A DNA stretch of 64,000 nt from NCBI GenBank assembly GCA_014132615.1, contig BMAH01000048.1, positions 1 through 64,000 of the forward strand, written 5' to 3'. The DNA comes from Gammaproteobacteria bacterium. GTDB taxonomy: Bacteria > Pseudomonadota > Gammaproteobacteria > DSM-16500. Below, one piece after another: positions 25,982 to 34,142 of this stretch; the first letter of the stretch is position 1; every line of letters begins with the position of its first letter. The notes beneath the pieces were generated by a model. It was not told the origin of the DNA and did no database searches. It saw only the letters and a program-made list of their open reading frames with translations. The translations under genes were made by a program, and so were the position numbers.

Positions 25982-26733
25982 TGGGATCTACGCGCAATAT
26001 GTCCTGAAATGGTGGTTGATATTTTAATACCGCTTAATTGTTGTTTCCACTTTAACCGAATGGGTGTGAGTGGAACGACTTTAGCTCTCGCCAAGATCAT
26101 GTATACGCCGCCAAATAATGAAAAGCAACGATTACCAATTTGCTCCAATACATGTAAACGTTTATAGAGAGGAGGATAGTTAACAGGCGGAGTAAAGAGA
26201 ACAGAAGTTTGTTTTTCTACGATAAAGTCAGCTAAACGCAGCCAATTTTTTATATCACGCGGCTGAATAAAATTTCCTGACCATGGAATTTTTTTGCGCT
26301 TAGTGATAATTTTTTTTACACCCCAGACACTGTAAGGATTAAATCCGCAAATCATCATCAAGCCTTCTGGCTTCACTATTCGGCAAGCTTCTGCTAATAA
26401 TTGCCGTGGATTATCTACAAATTCCAAGGTATGGGGAATTAAAACTAAATCAACGCTGCCAGGTTGTATAGGTAATTCATAAAAATCTCCCTCAATATAG
26501 TGGGATATTTTTTCTCTAGGAGAAAGTGGCGATAACACAGATTGGCAAGGAATAGAGGTCGCTTTCAGTAATTGTGCTTGATGAGGAACACCTATCAATA
26601 CGGCTTGTTTGCCGTAATGGTTAGCAAGCATGGACGATAACTGATTAGCCTCTGCGGTTAATAGGCTGTCACCTAGAAATTGATGCGTGAGCCATTGGTT
26701 CCAATGCTGTAGAGTATGATAGCCATGTGCCAA
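25978..26733 (-). CDS. yafS: YafS-like SAM-dependent methyltransferase
   Basis: A 251-residue class I methyltransferase-like protein. It contains the late motifs [44 protein letters not shown], with the usual strand 4 to strand 6 order. The classic glycine-rich motif I is weak ([12 protein letters not shown]). Position upstream of rnhA with a 4-bp overlap matches E. coli yafS, whose substrate is not known. In E. coli gloB lies next door between yafS and mltD; it is missing here, and mltD starts 96 bp away on the opposite strand. Cytoplasmic. Confidence 0.85.
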   Translation of the reverse strand: MAHGYHTLQHWNQWLTHQFLGDSLLTAEANQLSSMLANHYGKQAVLIGVPHQAQLLKATSIPCQSVLSPLSPREKISHYIEGDFYELPIQPGSVDLVLIPHTLEFVDNPRQLLAEACRIVKPEGLMMICGFNPYSVWGVKKIITKRKKIPWSGNFIQPRDIKNWLRLADFIVEKQTSVLFTPPVNYPPLYKRLHVLEQIGNRCFSLFGGVYMILARAKVVPLTPIRLKWKQQLSGIKISTTISGHIARRSQ

Positions 26734-26829
26734 AGCTTTTCCATCTCCGGAGTAATTTTGTTACTATAGCATACCTAAATTTATTGTTGATAAATAGGAC
26801 GCATGCCGTTTTCGTATGAGGATGATTGA

Positions 26830-28449
26830 GTGGGTAAAGTCTATGTTCGTATTTTTTCTTTTCTTATTAGCTTTTTAGCTAGTGTCAATTGTTTAGCCGC
26901 TCCTAGTCTTGAAGGGATACAAACTTATCAAAAGAATATGCATCTTTCACCAGAGCATAAACGCAAATTAGCAGATGATATTACGCGTTATCGCAATGCA
27001 GATAATCTTTGGGATGTATTGCGCGAAGAATTTACCTTACCTCATTATGAAAATATTCCGGCAGTCCAAGAAAAAATTGAATGGTTTATGAATAACCAAG
27101 ATTATTTATTACGCTCAGCCACTCGCGCTGCGCCCTATCTCTATTACATTTTGCAACAAGTTAGGAAAAGACATTTACCTGCAGAATTAGTATTACTCCC
27201 CATTGTTGAGAGTGGTTATAACCCGTTTTCTCTTTCCCATGTAGGTGCCGCAGGAATTTGGCAATTAATGCCAGGTACTGCAACTGGGTTAGGTGTAAAA
27301 CGAGATATGTGGTACGACGGTAGACGTGATGTCATTGCCTCAACACGAGCCGCCTTAAATTATCTTGCTTACTTACAAACCTTTTTTGAAGGAAATTGGC
27401 TGCTTGCTATTGCTGCTTATAACACAGGTGAAGGTAATGTTTTAGCTGCGATGAAACGCAATATTCGTGATGGTAGAGATACAGATTTTTGGTCTTTGCC
27501 AGTCGCGCAAGAAACACGTGACTACGTTCCTAGCTTACTAGCGCTAGCTGTCATTATTACCCATCCTGATCAATACCCAATATATTTTCCACCTGTTCGC
27601 AATGCACCCTACCTCGCTCAAATTGATGTAGGTGCACAAATCAATATCAAATATGCTGCTGGTTTAGCTGGAATTAGCCTTAAACAAATGCAGCAGTTAA
27701 ATTCAGGTTTTAAAGCAGCTTCTACTAAAGGACCTTCACATAAATTAGTATTACCTATTGAAAATGTGGAGCAATTTACGGAAAATTTAGCACGCTCACC
27801 ATTAAACAATCGGCCTATTAATTGGTCGCATTATCAAATTAAATCGGGTGACACTATCGTTTCTATTGCCAAAAAATTTAATACTACGCCGAATGCTATT
27901 AGAAAATTAAATCATTTAAATGCGAAAGCGAATTTACGTAGAGGATCTGAAATCTTGATTCCTCAAAAAGCAGATGATGAGGTAATGTTTGCAGCAGCAG
28001 ATACGGAAAAAGAAGCAGCGGTAACTAAGCGAAAAAAAATAGTAGCAACAGCTTCAATAGCAGTTGCGGGTAAATACGTATTGCAACCTGGGGATACTGT
28101 TTATATGGTTAGAGCAACAGATACTATAAAAACAATTGCTTACCGCTTCCATATTAAGCCTGAATATTTGCAAGCTGCAAATGGATTAGTCGGCGGAAAA
28201 AAATTACCTGTAGGGAAACAATTAATTATTCCTACCCACTTCCGTAACGAAACTGCGAGCACTAGCAAACCAACCAATAAGCTACAACCAGGTGATACTA
28301 TTTATATGGTAAGGAAAGGCGACACCATTGAAAAAATAGCGCAAAAATTTAAAGCCTCTCCCGCTGCCATTAGAATTGTGAATTTAGTAGATAATAATTC
28401 GTTAGCTGAAGGTGAAAAATTAATTATCCCTACGCATTTGCAAGGGTAA
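26830..28449 (+). CDS. mltD: membrane-bound lytic murein transglycosylase D
   Basis: MltD cleaves the glycan strands of peptidoglycan. A signal peptide (about 1-23) is followed by a lytic transglycosylase domain with the catalytic Glu in PIVESGYNPFSLSHVGAAG and the GIWQLMPGTA motif. Three C-terminal LysM modules follow (HYQIKSGDTIVSIAKKF, YMVRATDTIKTIAYRF, YMVRKGDTIEKIAQKF). The start is GTG at 26830 with GAGG 8 bases upstream; no in-frame ATG exists nearby. No clear lipobox Cys precedes the mature part, so it may be periplasmic rather than a lipoprotein. The last 30 bp overlap the convergent ankyrin-like gene. Confidence 0.95.
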   Translation: MGKVYVRIFSFLISFLASVNCLAAPSLEGIQTYQKNMHLSPEHKRKLADDITRYRNADNLWDVLREEFTLPHYENIPAVQEKIEWFMNNQDYLLRSATRAAPYLYYILQQVRKRHLPAELVLLPIVESGYNPFSLSHVGAAGIWQLMPGTATGLGVKRDMWYDGRRDVIASTRAALNYLAYLQTFFEGNWLLAIAAYNTGEGNVLAAMKRNIRDGRDTDFWSLPVAQETRDYVPSLLALAVIITHPDQYPIYFPPVRNAPYLAQIDVGAQINIKYAAGLAGISLKQMQQLNSGFKAASTKGPSHKLVLPIENVEQFTENLARSPLNNRPINWSHYQIKSGDTIVSIAKKFNTTPNAIRKLNHLNAKANLRRGSEILIPQKADDEVMFAAADTEKEAAVTKRKKIVATASIAVAGKYVLQPGDTVYMVRATDTIKTIAYRFHIKPEYLQAANGLVGGKKLPVGKQLIIPTHFRNETASTSKPTNKLQPGDTIYMVRKGDTIEKIAQKFKASPAAIRIVNLVDNNSLAEGEKLIIPTHLQG

Positions 28450-29976
28450 TGTTTGTTCTGCATCACCAGCGGACATCAGTAATCGCTTTTTTAATCTTTT
28501 AGTCGCTAACTCTTTAAAATTATTTTTATATTCAGCTAACTTTGCTTCTTTTTCTAAACTAAAAAAAGCGTAAATATTATTGATTAGCCCATGTGAATAG
28601 TTAGTTACAACTTGATTATGCAGACGCCAATTTAACTTATTATGTAATTCATAGGTTTCTTGATCTTTCAACCCAAACACATAAGAACAAATATACAAGT
28701 AAATTTCTATCGGTAGTTTGGGGAAATCATTATTTATGCATTCATCATTCATATCCTTTTTATTTACTATATGAGTAGCATAAAATCCCCAAATATTAGC
28801 GCCTATATTTTTCAACGCTTTTGCTTGTGGATAATTGTAGCCTTTGCAAATTAAGTGATTAATTTTTTTTGCACTAATAATTAATTTATTCAATGGCAAA
28901 TCGGGATTACGTGCGTGAGCCGCCTTAGCTATTTTTTCTCTTAAATTTGGTTCATGTAATAGAGCTATGAAATGCAATGTATTATCATAGTCAGGTTTAT
29001 AATTAGCAGAATAATCGCAATAAATATATTTATCTATACCATTTAAATTACAAAAGGGTGTTAAAGAATTTATTATTTCTATTTGCTCACCCTTCATTGC
29101 CCCAAATAAAGCTGCCTCCAAAGCGGAGCTTGTGGGTTTACTTCCTAATAGATTATACGTTAAATGAAAGTGGCCAAATTCAGCTGCGAACTTTATAGCA
29201 TGATCAATATTACTCCCATGAAAGGACAATAAATAATGAACTAATCTACTGTGGCCGCCTGCTGCAGCACCTCCTAGTGTCATATTTAGAATTTTACCTT
29301 TTAAATCTAATACCTGAATATATGTAATCCAATGACTGAAGCCAGCACCCCAAGCTGCTTTTTCTTCATCTGCGCCCAGGCTTATTAACTCATAAGTTAA
29401 TTGAGAATTTTTAGCGATAGCTGCTTCAAAAATACCGATGTGTTTTAATTCAGGGTGCTCATCAAGTAATTGTTTAACCCAAACCTTATTACCAGCTGCA
29501 ATTAGACCTCTAATAAGGAATTCTACATTTATTTTCTCTTGCATTAGTTTATCTATTAATTGTTTATTGTTTCCTGCCGCAGCCCCGTATAATACTTTAT
29601 TTTTATCAGCACCTTTACCTAATAAATAAGAAGTAAGCTCTTCATTATTGCCACGCGCAGCTTCATACGCAGCCGCGTGTATCGTATAAGCATTTAATAA
29701 AAATAATTTCTCCATTAAATCAAAATGTTTACCTTGAATTGCACCTCTAATAGCTGATTTTTTATTCGCTCTGTAGTGAGTAATTAAAAACATGACAGCG
29801 TCATACTTATTTTCTCTAGCAAGTAAAAGCACTGCATTTTCATCTTCATTACATTCATCAACGCAACTTCCATTTTCTCTAAAAAACTTGTTTAATTCAG
29901 CAATATTTTGATCAATAGCTAAGCTAACAATCGTTTGAATTCTTTTTTTAGGTGGAGAAAAATATTGTCTTTGCAT
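28420..29976 (-). CDS. ankyrin-like repeat protein with a C-terminal F-box-like motif
   Basis: A 518-residue soluble protein with no signal peptide. Residues ~45-310 form degenerate ankyrin-type helical repeats, for example AAYEAARGNNEELTSYLLGKGAD, GAAAGNNKQLIDKLMQEK and IFEAAIAKNSQLTYELISLGAD, spaced about 30-33 residues. Near the C-terminus, FPKLPIEIYLYICSYVFGL (from about residue 417) resembles the first helix of an F-box (LPxEIxxxIxxYL), as seen in Legionellales effectors, but the remainder of the F-box is not clear. Positively charged KRLKKRLL follows. It stands alone between convergent mltD and a divergent secreted-protein gene. An effector role is inference. Confidence 0.7.
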   Translation of the reverse strand: MQRQYFSPPKKRIQTIVSLAIDQNIAELNKFFRENGSCVDECNEDENAVLLLARENKYDAVMFLITHYRANKKSAIRGAIQGKHFDLMEKLFLLNAYTIHAAAYEAARGNNEELTSYLLGKGADKNKVLYGAAAGNNKQLIDKLMQEKINVEFLIRGLIAAGNKVWVKQLLDEHPELKHIGIFEAAIAKNSQLTYELISLGADEEKAAWGAGFSHWITYIQVLDLKGKILNMTLGGAAAGGHSRLVHYLLSFHGSNIDHAIKFAAEFGHFHLTYNLLGSKPTSSALEAALFGAMKGEQIEIINSLTPFCNLNGIDKYIYCDYSANYKPDYDNTLHFIALLHEPNLREKIAKAAHARNPDLPLNKLIISAKKINHLICKGYNYPQAKALKNIGANIWGFYATHIVNKKDMNDECINNDFPKLPIEIYLYICSYVFGLKDQETYELHNKLNWRLHNQVVTNYSHGLINNIYAFFSLEKEAKLAEYKNNFKELATKRLKKRLLMSAGDAEQTLPLQMRRDN

Positions 29977-30086
29977 GCTATTCCCTTTTAACTATAGGCA
30001 TCATTCTAATGAAAATAGGGTTATTTGCTACCTAATCATTGCATGATGATTTTCTTGCTTACTCCTACATTCTTATTTATCCTCGC

Positions 30087-30119
30087 CCATAACAGATTTT
30101 ATATATAAATTTGTTATGG
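30087..30119. promoter_or_regulatory. dyad-symmetric operator/promoter upstream of the small secreted protein
   Basis: CCATAACA (30087-30094) and TGTTATGG (30112-30119) are exact inverted repeats. After one mismatch, ATTT/AAAT continues the symmetry inward, around a TATATA core that could be a -10. It is 30 bp upstream of the ATG at 30149, in a divergent intergenic region, and is a good candidate for a repressor or activator site. Confidence 0.45.
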
Positions 30120-30148
30120 ATTTTGTTTAATTATATGGAGTTATCATA

Positions 30149-30574
30149 ATGAAGATTAGAAAATTATTATGCGCTATGTTACTTAGCGCACCCCTACTTG
30201 CCAATGCTGCAGATATCACCATTAGTAATCATACCGATTCTTACGGTACAGGTTACATTAACACCTTATTTCGTACTTGCTCTGCCACATTAGGTGAGCG
30301 CGGAATTATGCAGCCGCATCAAGAAAATTTCTCTGTGCCAGGCTCTGTCATTAAGACTTTTTGCGGCAGTAAAAATTGTGAAGCTTACATTTTTAAAACG
30401 CAAAATTGTGGCGGCGATAAAATCGCAGTAGTAACGATTAATGCCAATGACGGCGTAGTAGGAATTGAAAATTTAGATAAAGACAATTACGTCTTTGTGG
30501 GTTCAGGTTCACATATTACGATTGAATCACCTAGCAAAAATATCTTCAAACAATGGCTAAGTAAGTTTTTCTAA
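30149..30574 (+). CDS. small secreted protein of unknown function
   Basis: A 141-residue protein with a clear signal peptide (MKIRKLLCAMLLSAPLLANA, cut after ANA). The ~120-residue mature part starts ADITISNHTDSYGTGYINT and has four cysteines (FRTCSATLG, TFCGSKNCEAY, TQNCGGDK) that could form two disulfides. Its beta-rich pattern suggests a small periplasmic or secreted domain, but I do not recognise the family. GGAGTTATCATA before the ATG supports the start. It is preceded by a dyad-symmetric element and followed by a strong hairpin shared with the convergent fadL-like gene. Confidence 0.75.
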   Translation: MKIRKLLCAMLLSAPLLANAADITISNHTDSYGTGYINTLFRTCSATLGERGIMQPHQENFSVPGSVIKTFCGSKNCEAYIFKTQNCGGDKIAVVTINANDGVVGIENLDKDNYVFVGSGSHITIESPSKNIFKQWLSKFF

Positions 30575-30581
30575 ATTTAGC

Positions 30582-30612
30582 AAAAAAATACCGCGGAAAA
30601 TCCGCGGTATTT
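30582..30612 (-). terminator. intrinsic terminator of the FadL-type gene (bidirectional stem)
   Basis: AAATACCGCGGA (30586-30597) and TCCGCGGTATTT (30601-30612) form a perfect 12-bp stem with an AAA loop. On the minus strand a run of seven T follows within the stem foot, making a classic rho-independent terminator. On the plus strand it can also end the small secreted gene. Confidence 0.85.
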
Positions 30613-30626
30613 GATGAGCTTAATCG

Positions 30627-31997
30627 TTACACAATATCCCAAATCACTTGTGCACCAAATACATCCGCACCGCCGTTTACATGGCCGCTGGTTTGAACAA
30701 CTTGCGCACCATTTGATTGAGCTGGTGGAGGAGCAACTCGTGCTTGACCCATGAATAAATGATTCCAACCTACATCTAAGCCTAACGTTTTACTTGCTTG
30801 ATAATGGCCGCCTAAAGCAATGACATAACGGTTATTATCAGGTAGTTGAGTGTTGCGATAAGCATTTTTTACAGGTGTTTGATCATAACCTAAACCACCG
30901 CGTAAAATAATGTCATTGGTAGCATAATATTCAGTACCTAAAGATACATTCCATGTGTTGCGATAATTTTCTTCCAGGTTAATCTCTACAGTACGGCTTA
31001 GCGCTGAAAATGGTGAAGTAGCAATTGGAACAGTCGCAGCTACGTTAGTCAGTGTTAGCGTTTTAAATGTGGACCATTGAGTATAAACAATACTACCCAT
31101 GAAACCCCATTGATTATGTTTATGAAAACCACTCAATGCGGTATAAGGAGGCAAAGTAATATTAGCGCGAGAACCTGTCGCATGCCATTTCGTTGCGGTA
31201 CCACCGCTTAGTGCAGAGACAATGCTGCCTTCAAATGTACTGTTTCCGCTTAAGTGATGAACAACTTGAGAGTGATAACTGATACCTGCGCGTGTTTCAG
31301 GTGTAAATTCATATAAAGCACCTAAATGATAACCATATCCTGTATCACTTGCTTTGCTAGTACTCGTAGCTGTTGCTAGAGTTGGGGTGGATAATCCAAC
31401 AAAATCAAATTCGGCGCTTGCGCGTTGAATATCAAAACCTGCACCAATAGAAGCTTTATCAGTCACTTTAAAGCCTAATGAAGGGCTAATATCTACTACA
31501 GTTATAGAAGTTAAGGTAGAAGTATATTGTAAAGGTGTACTACGACCGTAATCTGTTTTTAAACCAAATGGTACATCAACGCTAAAACCAAATCCTAAAC
31601 GCTCATTTAATGGCGCAACGTAATGTAGGAAAGGAATAACACTTAACACACCGCCTTGTGCAGTAACAGAATTAAATGTTCTCGTTCTAATGACAGTGGG
31701 TGGTAATGCTGCGGGTAACCTATTAGTAACAGTGACTGAACCTTGATATTTAAAATCAGATAAAACAGGATCAGCACCAAAAACGATTTGTTGATTAGAT
31801 ATGCGAGTGATACCAGCGGGGTTATACCAAGCGGTCGCTGCATTGTTAGCAGTGGCTGCATAACCTGCATGATAATTTCCTAAGCTAGCTGCATCTTGTT
31901 CCCATAATTGGAAGGCGGAAGCAAAAGCAGATGAAGTAGCAACAGCGCCTGACATAGCTAACACTGTAATCAGACGCCGCATAGCAAAACGTTTCAT
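30627..31997 (-). CDS. fadL: FadL/OmpP1/TodX-family outer membrane long-chain fatty acid channel
   Basis: A signal peptide (to about residue 27, ASA) precedes the family N-terminus FQLWEQDAASLGNYHAGYAATANNAATAWYNPAG, the FadL plug and hatch region. A ~14-strand beta-barrel follows, with YKTDYGRSTPLQYTS-like loops, GYHLGALYEFTPETRAGISYHSQVVHH and alternating hydrophobic strands to the C-terminus. FadL channels take up long-chain fatty acids or other hydrophobic compounds. AAGGAG 9 bases before the ATG fixes the start. It has its own terminator. It fits functionally with the fad genes 2-9 kb away. Substrate specificity within the family is uncertain. Confidence 0.9.
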   Translation of the reverse strand: MKRFAMRRLITVLAMSGAVATSSAFASAFQLWEQDAASLGNYHAGYAATANNAATAWYNPAGITRISNQQIVFGADPVLSDFKYQGSVTVTNRLPAALPPTVIRTRTFNSVTAQGGVLSVIPFLHYVAPLNERLGFGFSVDVPFGLKTDYGRSTPLQYTSTLTSITVVDISPSLGFKVTDKASIGAGFDIQRASAEFDFVGLSTPTLATATSTSKASDTGYGYHLGALYEFTPETRAGISYHSQVVHHLSGNSTFEGSIVSALSGGTATKWHATGSRANITLPPYTALSGFHKHNQWGFMGSIVYTQWSTFKTLTLTNVAATVPIATSPFSALSRTVEINLEENYRNTWNVSLGTEYYATNDIILRGGLGYDQTPVKNAYRNTQLPDNNRYVIALGGHYQASKTLGLDVGWNHLFMGQARVAPPPAQSNGAQVVQTSGHVNGGADVFGAQVIWDIV

Positions 31998-32139
31998 TTA
32001 ACAATCTCCTTAAACTTATTGTTTATTCTCCTAAATACCCTCACGCTAAACTTGATCGGATTTATTTGCTATCACCGCAAGTAATAAAAAATCTCTATCA
32101 GCGCTGCAATTTTTCTTGAATAGGAGGTGCAATAAGGAT

Positions 32140-32249
32140 ACCGTATTTAGCAAATAAAACAAAGAATAGGTTTTGGATTTAATGGCTGAACAATCTTCTA
32201 TGATTCCCTTAGGAACTAAAGCGCCCTCTTTTCTTTTGCTAAATACGGT
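32140..32249. repeat. 15-bp perfect inverted repeat bracketing the redoxin start codon
   Basis: ACCGTATTTAGCAAA (32140-32154) is the exact reverse complement of TTTGCTAAATACGGT (32235-32249). The right arm lies within codons of the redoxin gene; the ATG at 32182 lies in the 80-base loop. An isolated perfect AGGAGGTG (32121-32128) sits just before the left arm. It could form a translation-control structure. Confidence 0.6.
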
Positions 32250-32739
32250 CACTCAACAATGGGTGAGCTTAGAAGAATTAGCATCACCGACTGCTACTGT
32301 GATTATGTTTTTATGTAATCACTGCCCCTATGTAAAATATATTCAGCCAAAATTGGTTCAATTAGCACAATATTACAGTGCAAAAGGAATACATTTTATC
32401 GCCATCAGCTCAAATGATGTTAACACTTATCCTGAAGACGGTCCTGAGGCGATGAAAATTGAAGCTGAAGCTAATCATTATCCCTTTCCTTATCTTTATG
32501 ATGAAACGCAAGAGATAGCTAAAGCTTATTACGCTGCATGCACGCCTGAATTTTATATTTTTGATAAAAATTTGCTATGTGTATACCGCGGGCGTTTCGA
32601 TGATTCCACTCCTAGAAATCAAAAAGAGGTGACAGGAAAAGACTTAAGCTACGCCTTAGATCAACTTCTTGCTAATCAACCCATTAATGAGGATCAAAAA
32701 CCAAGCATAGGATGTGGGATTAAATGGAAAAATACTTAG
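32182..32739 (+). CDS. AhpC/TSA-type thioredoxin-fold protein
   Basis: A 185-residue thioredoxin-like protein. The N-terminal GTKAPSFLLLNT leads to the redox motif FLCNHCPYVKY, a C-x-x-C centre of the kind seen in thioredoxin-family redoxins of Legionella and other bacteria. It continues with CTPEFYIFDKNLLCVYRGRFDD, which has the cis-Pro equivalent (TPEFYIFD). No signal peptide is visible, so it is probably cytoplasmic. The longest frame starts at TTG 32173; the ATG at 32182 is preferred. A 15-bp inverted repeat surrounds the start region. The MFS transporter gene follows 22 bp later and is probably co-transcribed. Confidence 0.82.
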   Translation: MAEQSSMIPLGTKAPSFLLLNTVTQQWVSLEELASPTATVIMFLCNHCPYVKYIQPKLVQLAQYYSAKGIHFIAISSNDVNTYPEDGPEAMKIEAEANHYPFPYLYDETQEIAKAYYAACTPEFYIFDKNLLCVYRGRFDDSTPRNQKEVTGKDLSYALDQLLANQPINEDQKPSIGCGIKWKNT

Positions 32740-32761
32740 TTAATTATTTTATACCTCGGTT

Positions 32762-34021
32762 ATGAAATATACCTCCTCTATTGTTAGCAGCAGTATAGGC
32801 AATATACTCGAATGGTATGATTTTGGTTTATTTGCTTTATTCTCAACTCTATTCAGTGAATTATTTTTTCCATCAAAAGATCCTCAAATTGCTTTAATTA
32901 CTACGGTGAGTATTTTTGCCGTAGGATTTTTATGCAGACCTATTGGTGCGCTAATATTTGGTTATATGGGTGATACAAAAGGAAGAGCGAAAACATTACG
33001 TCTTTCTATTTTAATGATTGCCCTTCCCACTTTACTAATAGGATTACTCCCTTCCTACGAAAGAATTGGTTTATTAGCCCCCATCCTTTTAACTTTAACG
33101 CGCATTTGGCAAGGCTTGAGTATTGGTGGTGAATACAGCGGCAATATTATTTATTTAGCCGAAACCGCACCTAAAAATTATCGAGCTACCTTCACCTCTC
33201 TAGCAAGTACAGGAGCAAATGTAGGAATTTTATTAGCTAGTTTAGTCGGATTATTAACTGCTAAATTTTTTACTCAAGATCAATTAATTTCTTGGGGTTG
33301 GCGCATACCTTATCTCGCAAGTGGTTTACTATGTATTTTTATTTATTTCTTTAGATTACGCATTCATGAAACAAAAGTGTTTGAACATCTCAAAGACAAA
33401 AATAAATTAGCTAAAAATCCTATCAAAACAGCTTTTTTAAAAGACGGTCGTTATATCTTAATAACATTAGGTTTAGTTTGTATGGGTACAACTTTCTATT
33501 ATTTTTGTTTTATTTACTTACCTATATTTTTAAGTCAACGCTTTAACTACGATGTATTAGCAATATCAACTTTGATGACTTATCTTATGTTAACTATGAT
33601 AGTACTTGTTCCGATAGCAGGATTAATTTGCGATAAAATAGGCAGAAGAAAAATGTTTCTTCTTAGTGCAACCACAATTGCACTTTGCATTATTCCTGGT
33701 TTCTATCTCTTACAAACAGCTAATCAGTATTTAATGATAGCTATACTTATTGTATTTACTTTAGCAAGTTCTTTAGAACAAGGCGTTACCTCTATCACCG
33801 TAGTTGAAAACTTTCCTGCTGATGCGCGTTATACGGGCGTTTCTTTGGGGTATAACGTAGGCAATGGATTTTTAGGTGGTACTGTACCTATGGTCTGCGG
33901 GTGGTTGGCGGCAAAAGCATTTCCATTAGCACCTGCACTTTATATTACAGTTTGCACATTAATTACAGGATTGACGGTTTACTTTTTTATTTTTGATACG
34001 CGCAACAAAAATTTATCTTAA
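32762..34021 (+). CDS. MHS-family (ProP-like) MFS transporter
   Basis: A 419-residue inner-membrane protein with twelve predicted helices. The hallmark N-terminus GNILEWYDFGLFALF and the loop GYMGDTKGRAKTLRLS place it in the metabolite:H+ symporter group. IWQGLSIGGEYSGNIIYLAE and the C-terminal-half loop DKIGRRKMF support this. Members move proline, betaine, citrate, 2-oxoglutarate or similar solutes with protons; the substrate cannot be predicted. Such transporters are numerous in intracellular Legionellales. It follows the redoxin gene on the same strand. Confidence 0.9.
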   Translation: MKYTSSIVSSSIGNILEWYDFGLFALFSTLFSELFFPSKDPQIALITTVSIFAVGFLCRPIGALIFGYMGDTKGRAKTLRLSILMIALPTLLIGLLPSYERIGLLAPILLTLTRIWQGLSIGGEYSGNIIYLAETAPKNYRATFTSLASTGANVGILLASLVGLLTAKFFTQDQLISWGWRIPYLASGLLCIFIYFFRLRIHETKVFEHLKDKNKLAKNPIKTAFLKDGRYILITLGLVCMGTTFYYFCFIYLPIFLSQRFNYDVLAISTLMTYLMLTMIVLVPIAGLICDKIGRRKMFLLSATTIALCIIPGFYLLQTANQYLMIAILIVFTLASSLEQGVTSITVVENFPADARYTGVSLGYNVGNGFLGGTVPMVCGWLAAKAFPLAPALYITVCTLITGLTVYFFIFDTRNKNLS

Positions 34022-34102
34022 GCTTGAACTTTGACAAGGCAAGTGCAATCGGTTTGTCTATATAGTCCGCGGCTTTAAGAAAACATAGTTCTGGAGACAA
34101 GC

Positions 34103-34129
34103 CTTGAGGGAGCTTTGCGCTCCCACAAG
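34103..34129. terminator. hairpin between convergent MFS and fadB genes
   Basis: CTTG-A-GGGAGC (34103-34113) pairs with GCTCCC-A-CAAG (34119-34129) around a TTTGC loop, giving ten pairs and one A-A mismatch. It lies between two convergent genes. No long T-run follows on either strand, so termination efficiency is uncertain. Confidence 0.5.
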
Positions 34130-34142
34130 ATTCTTACTAATA

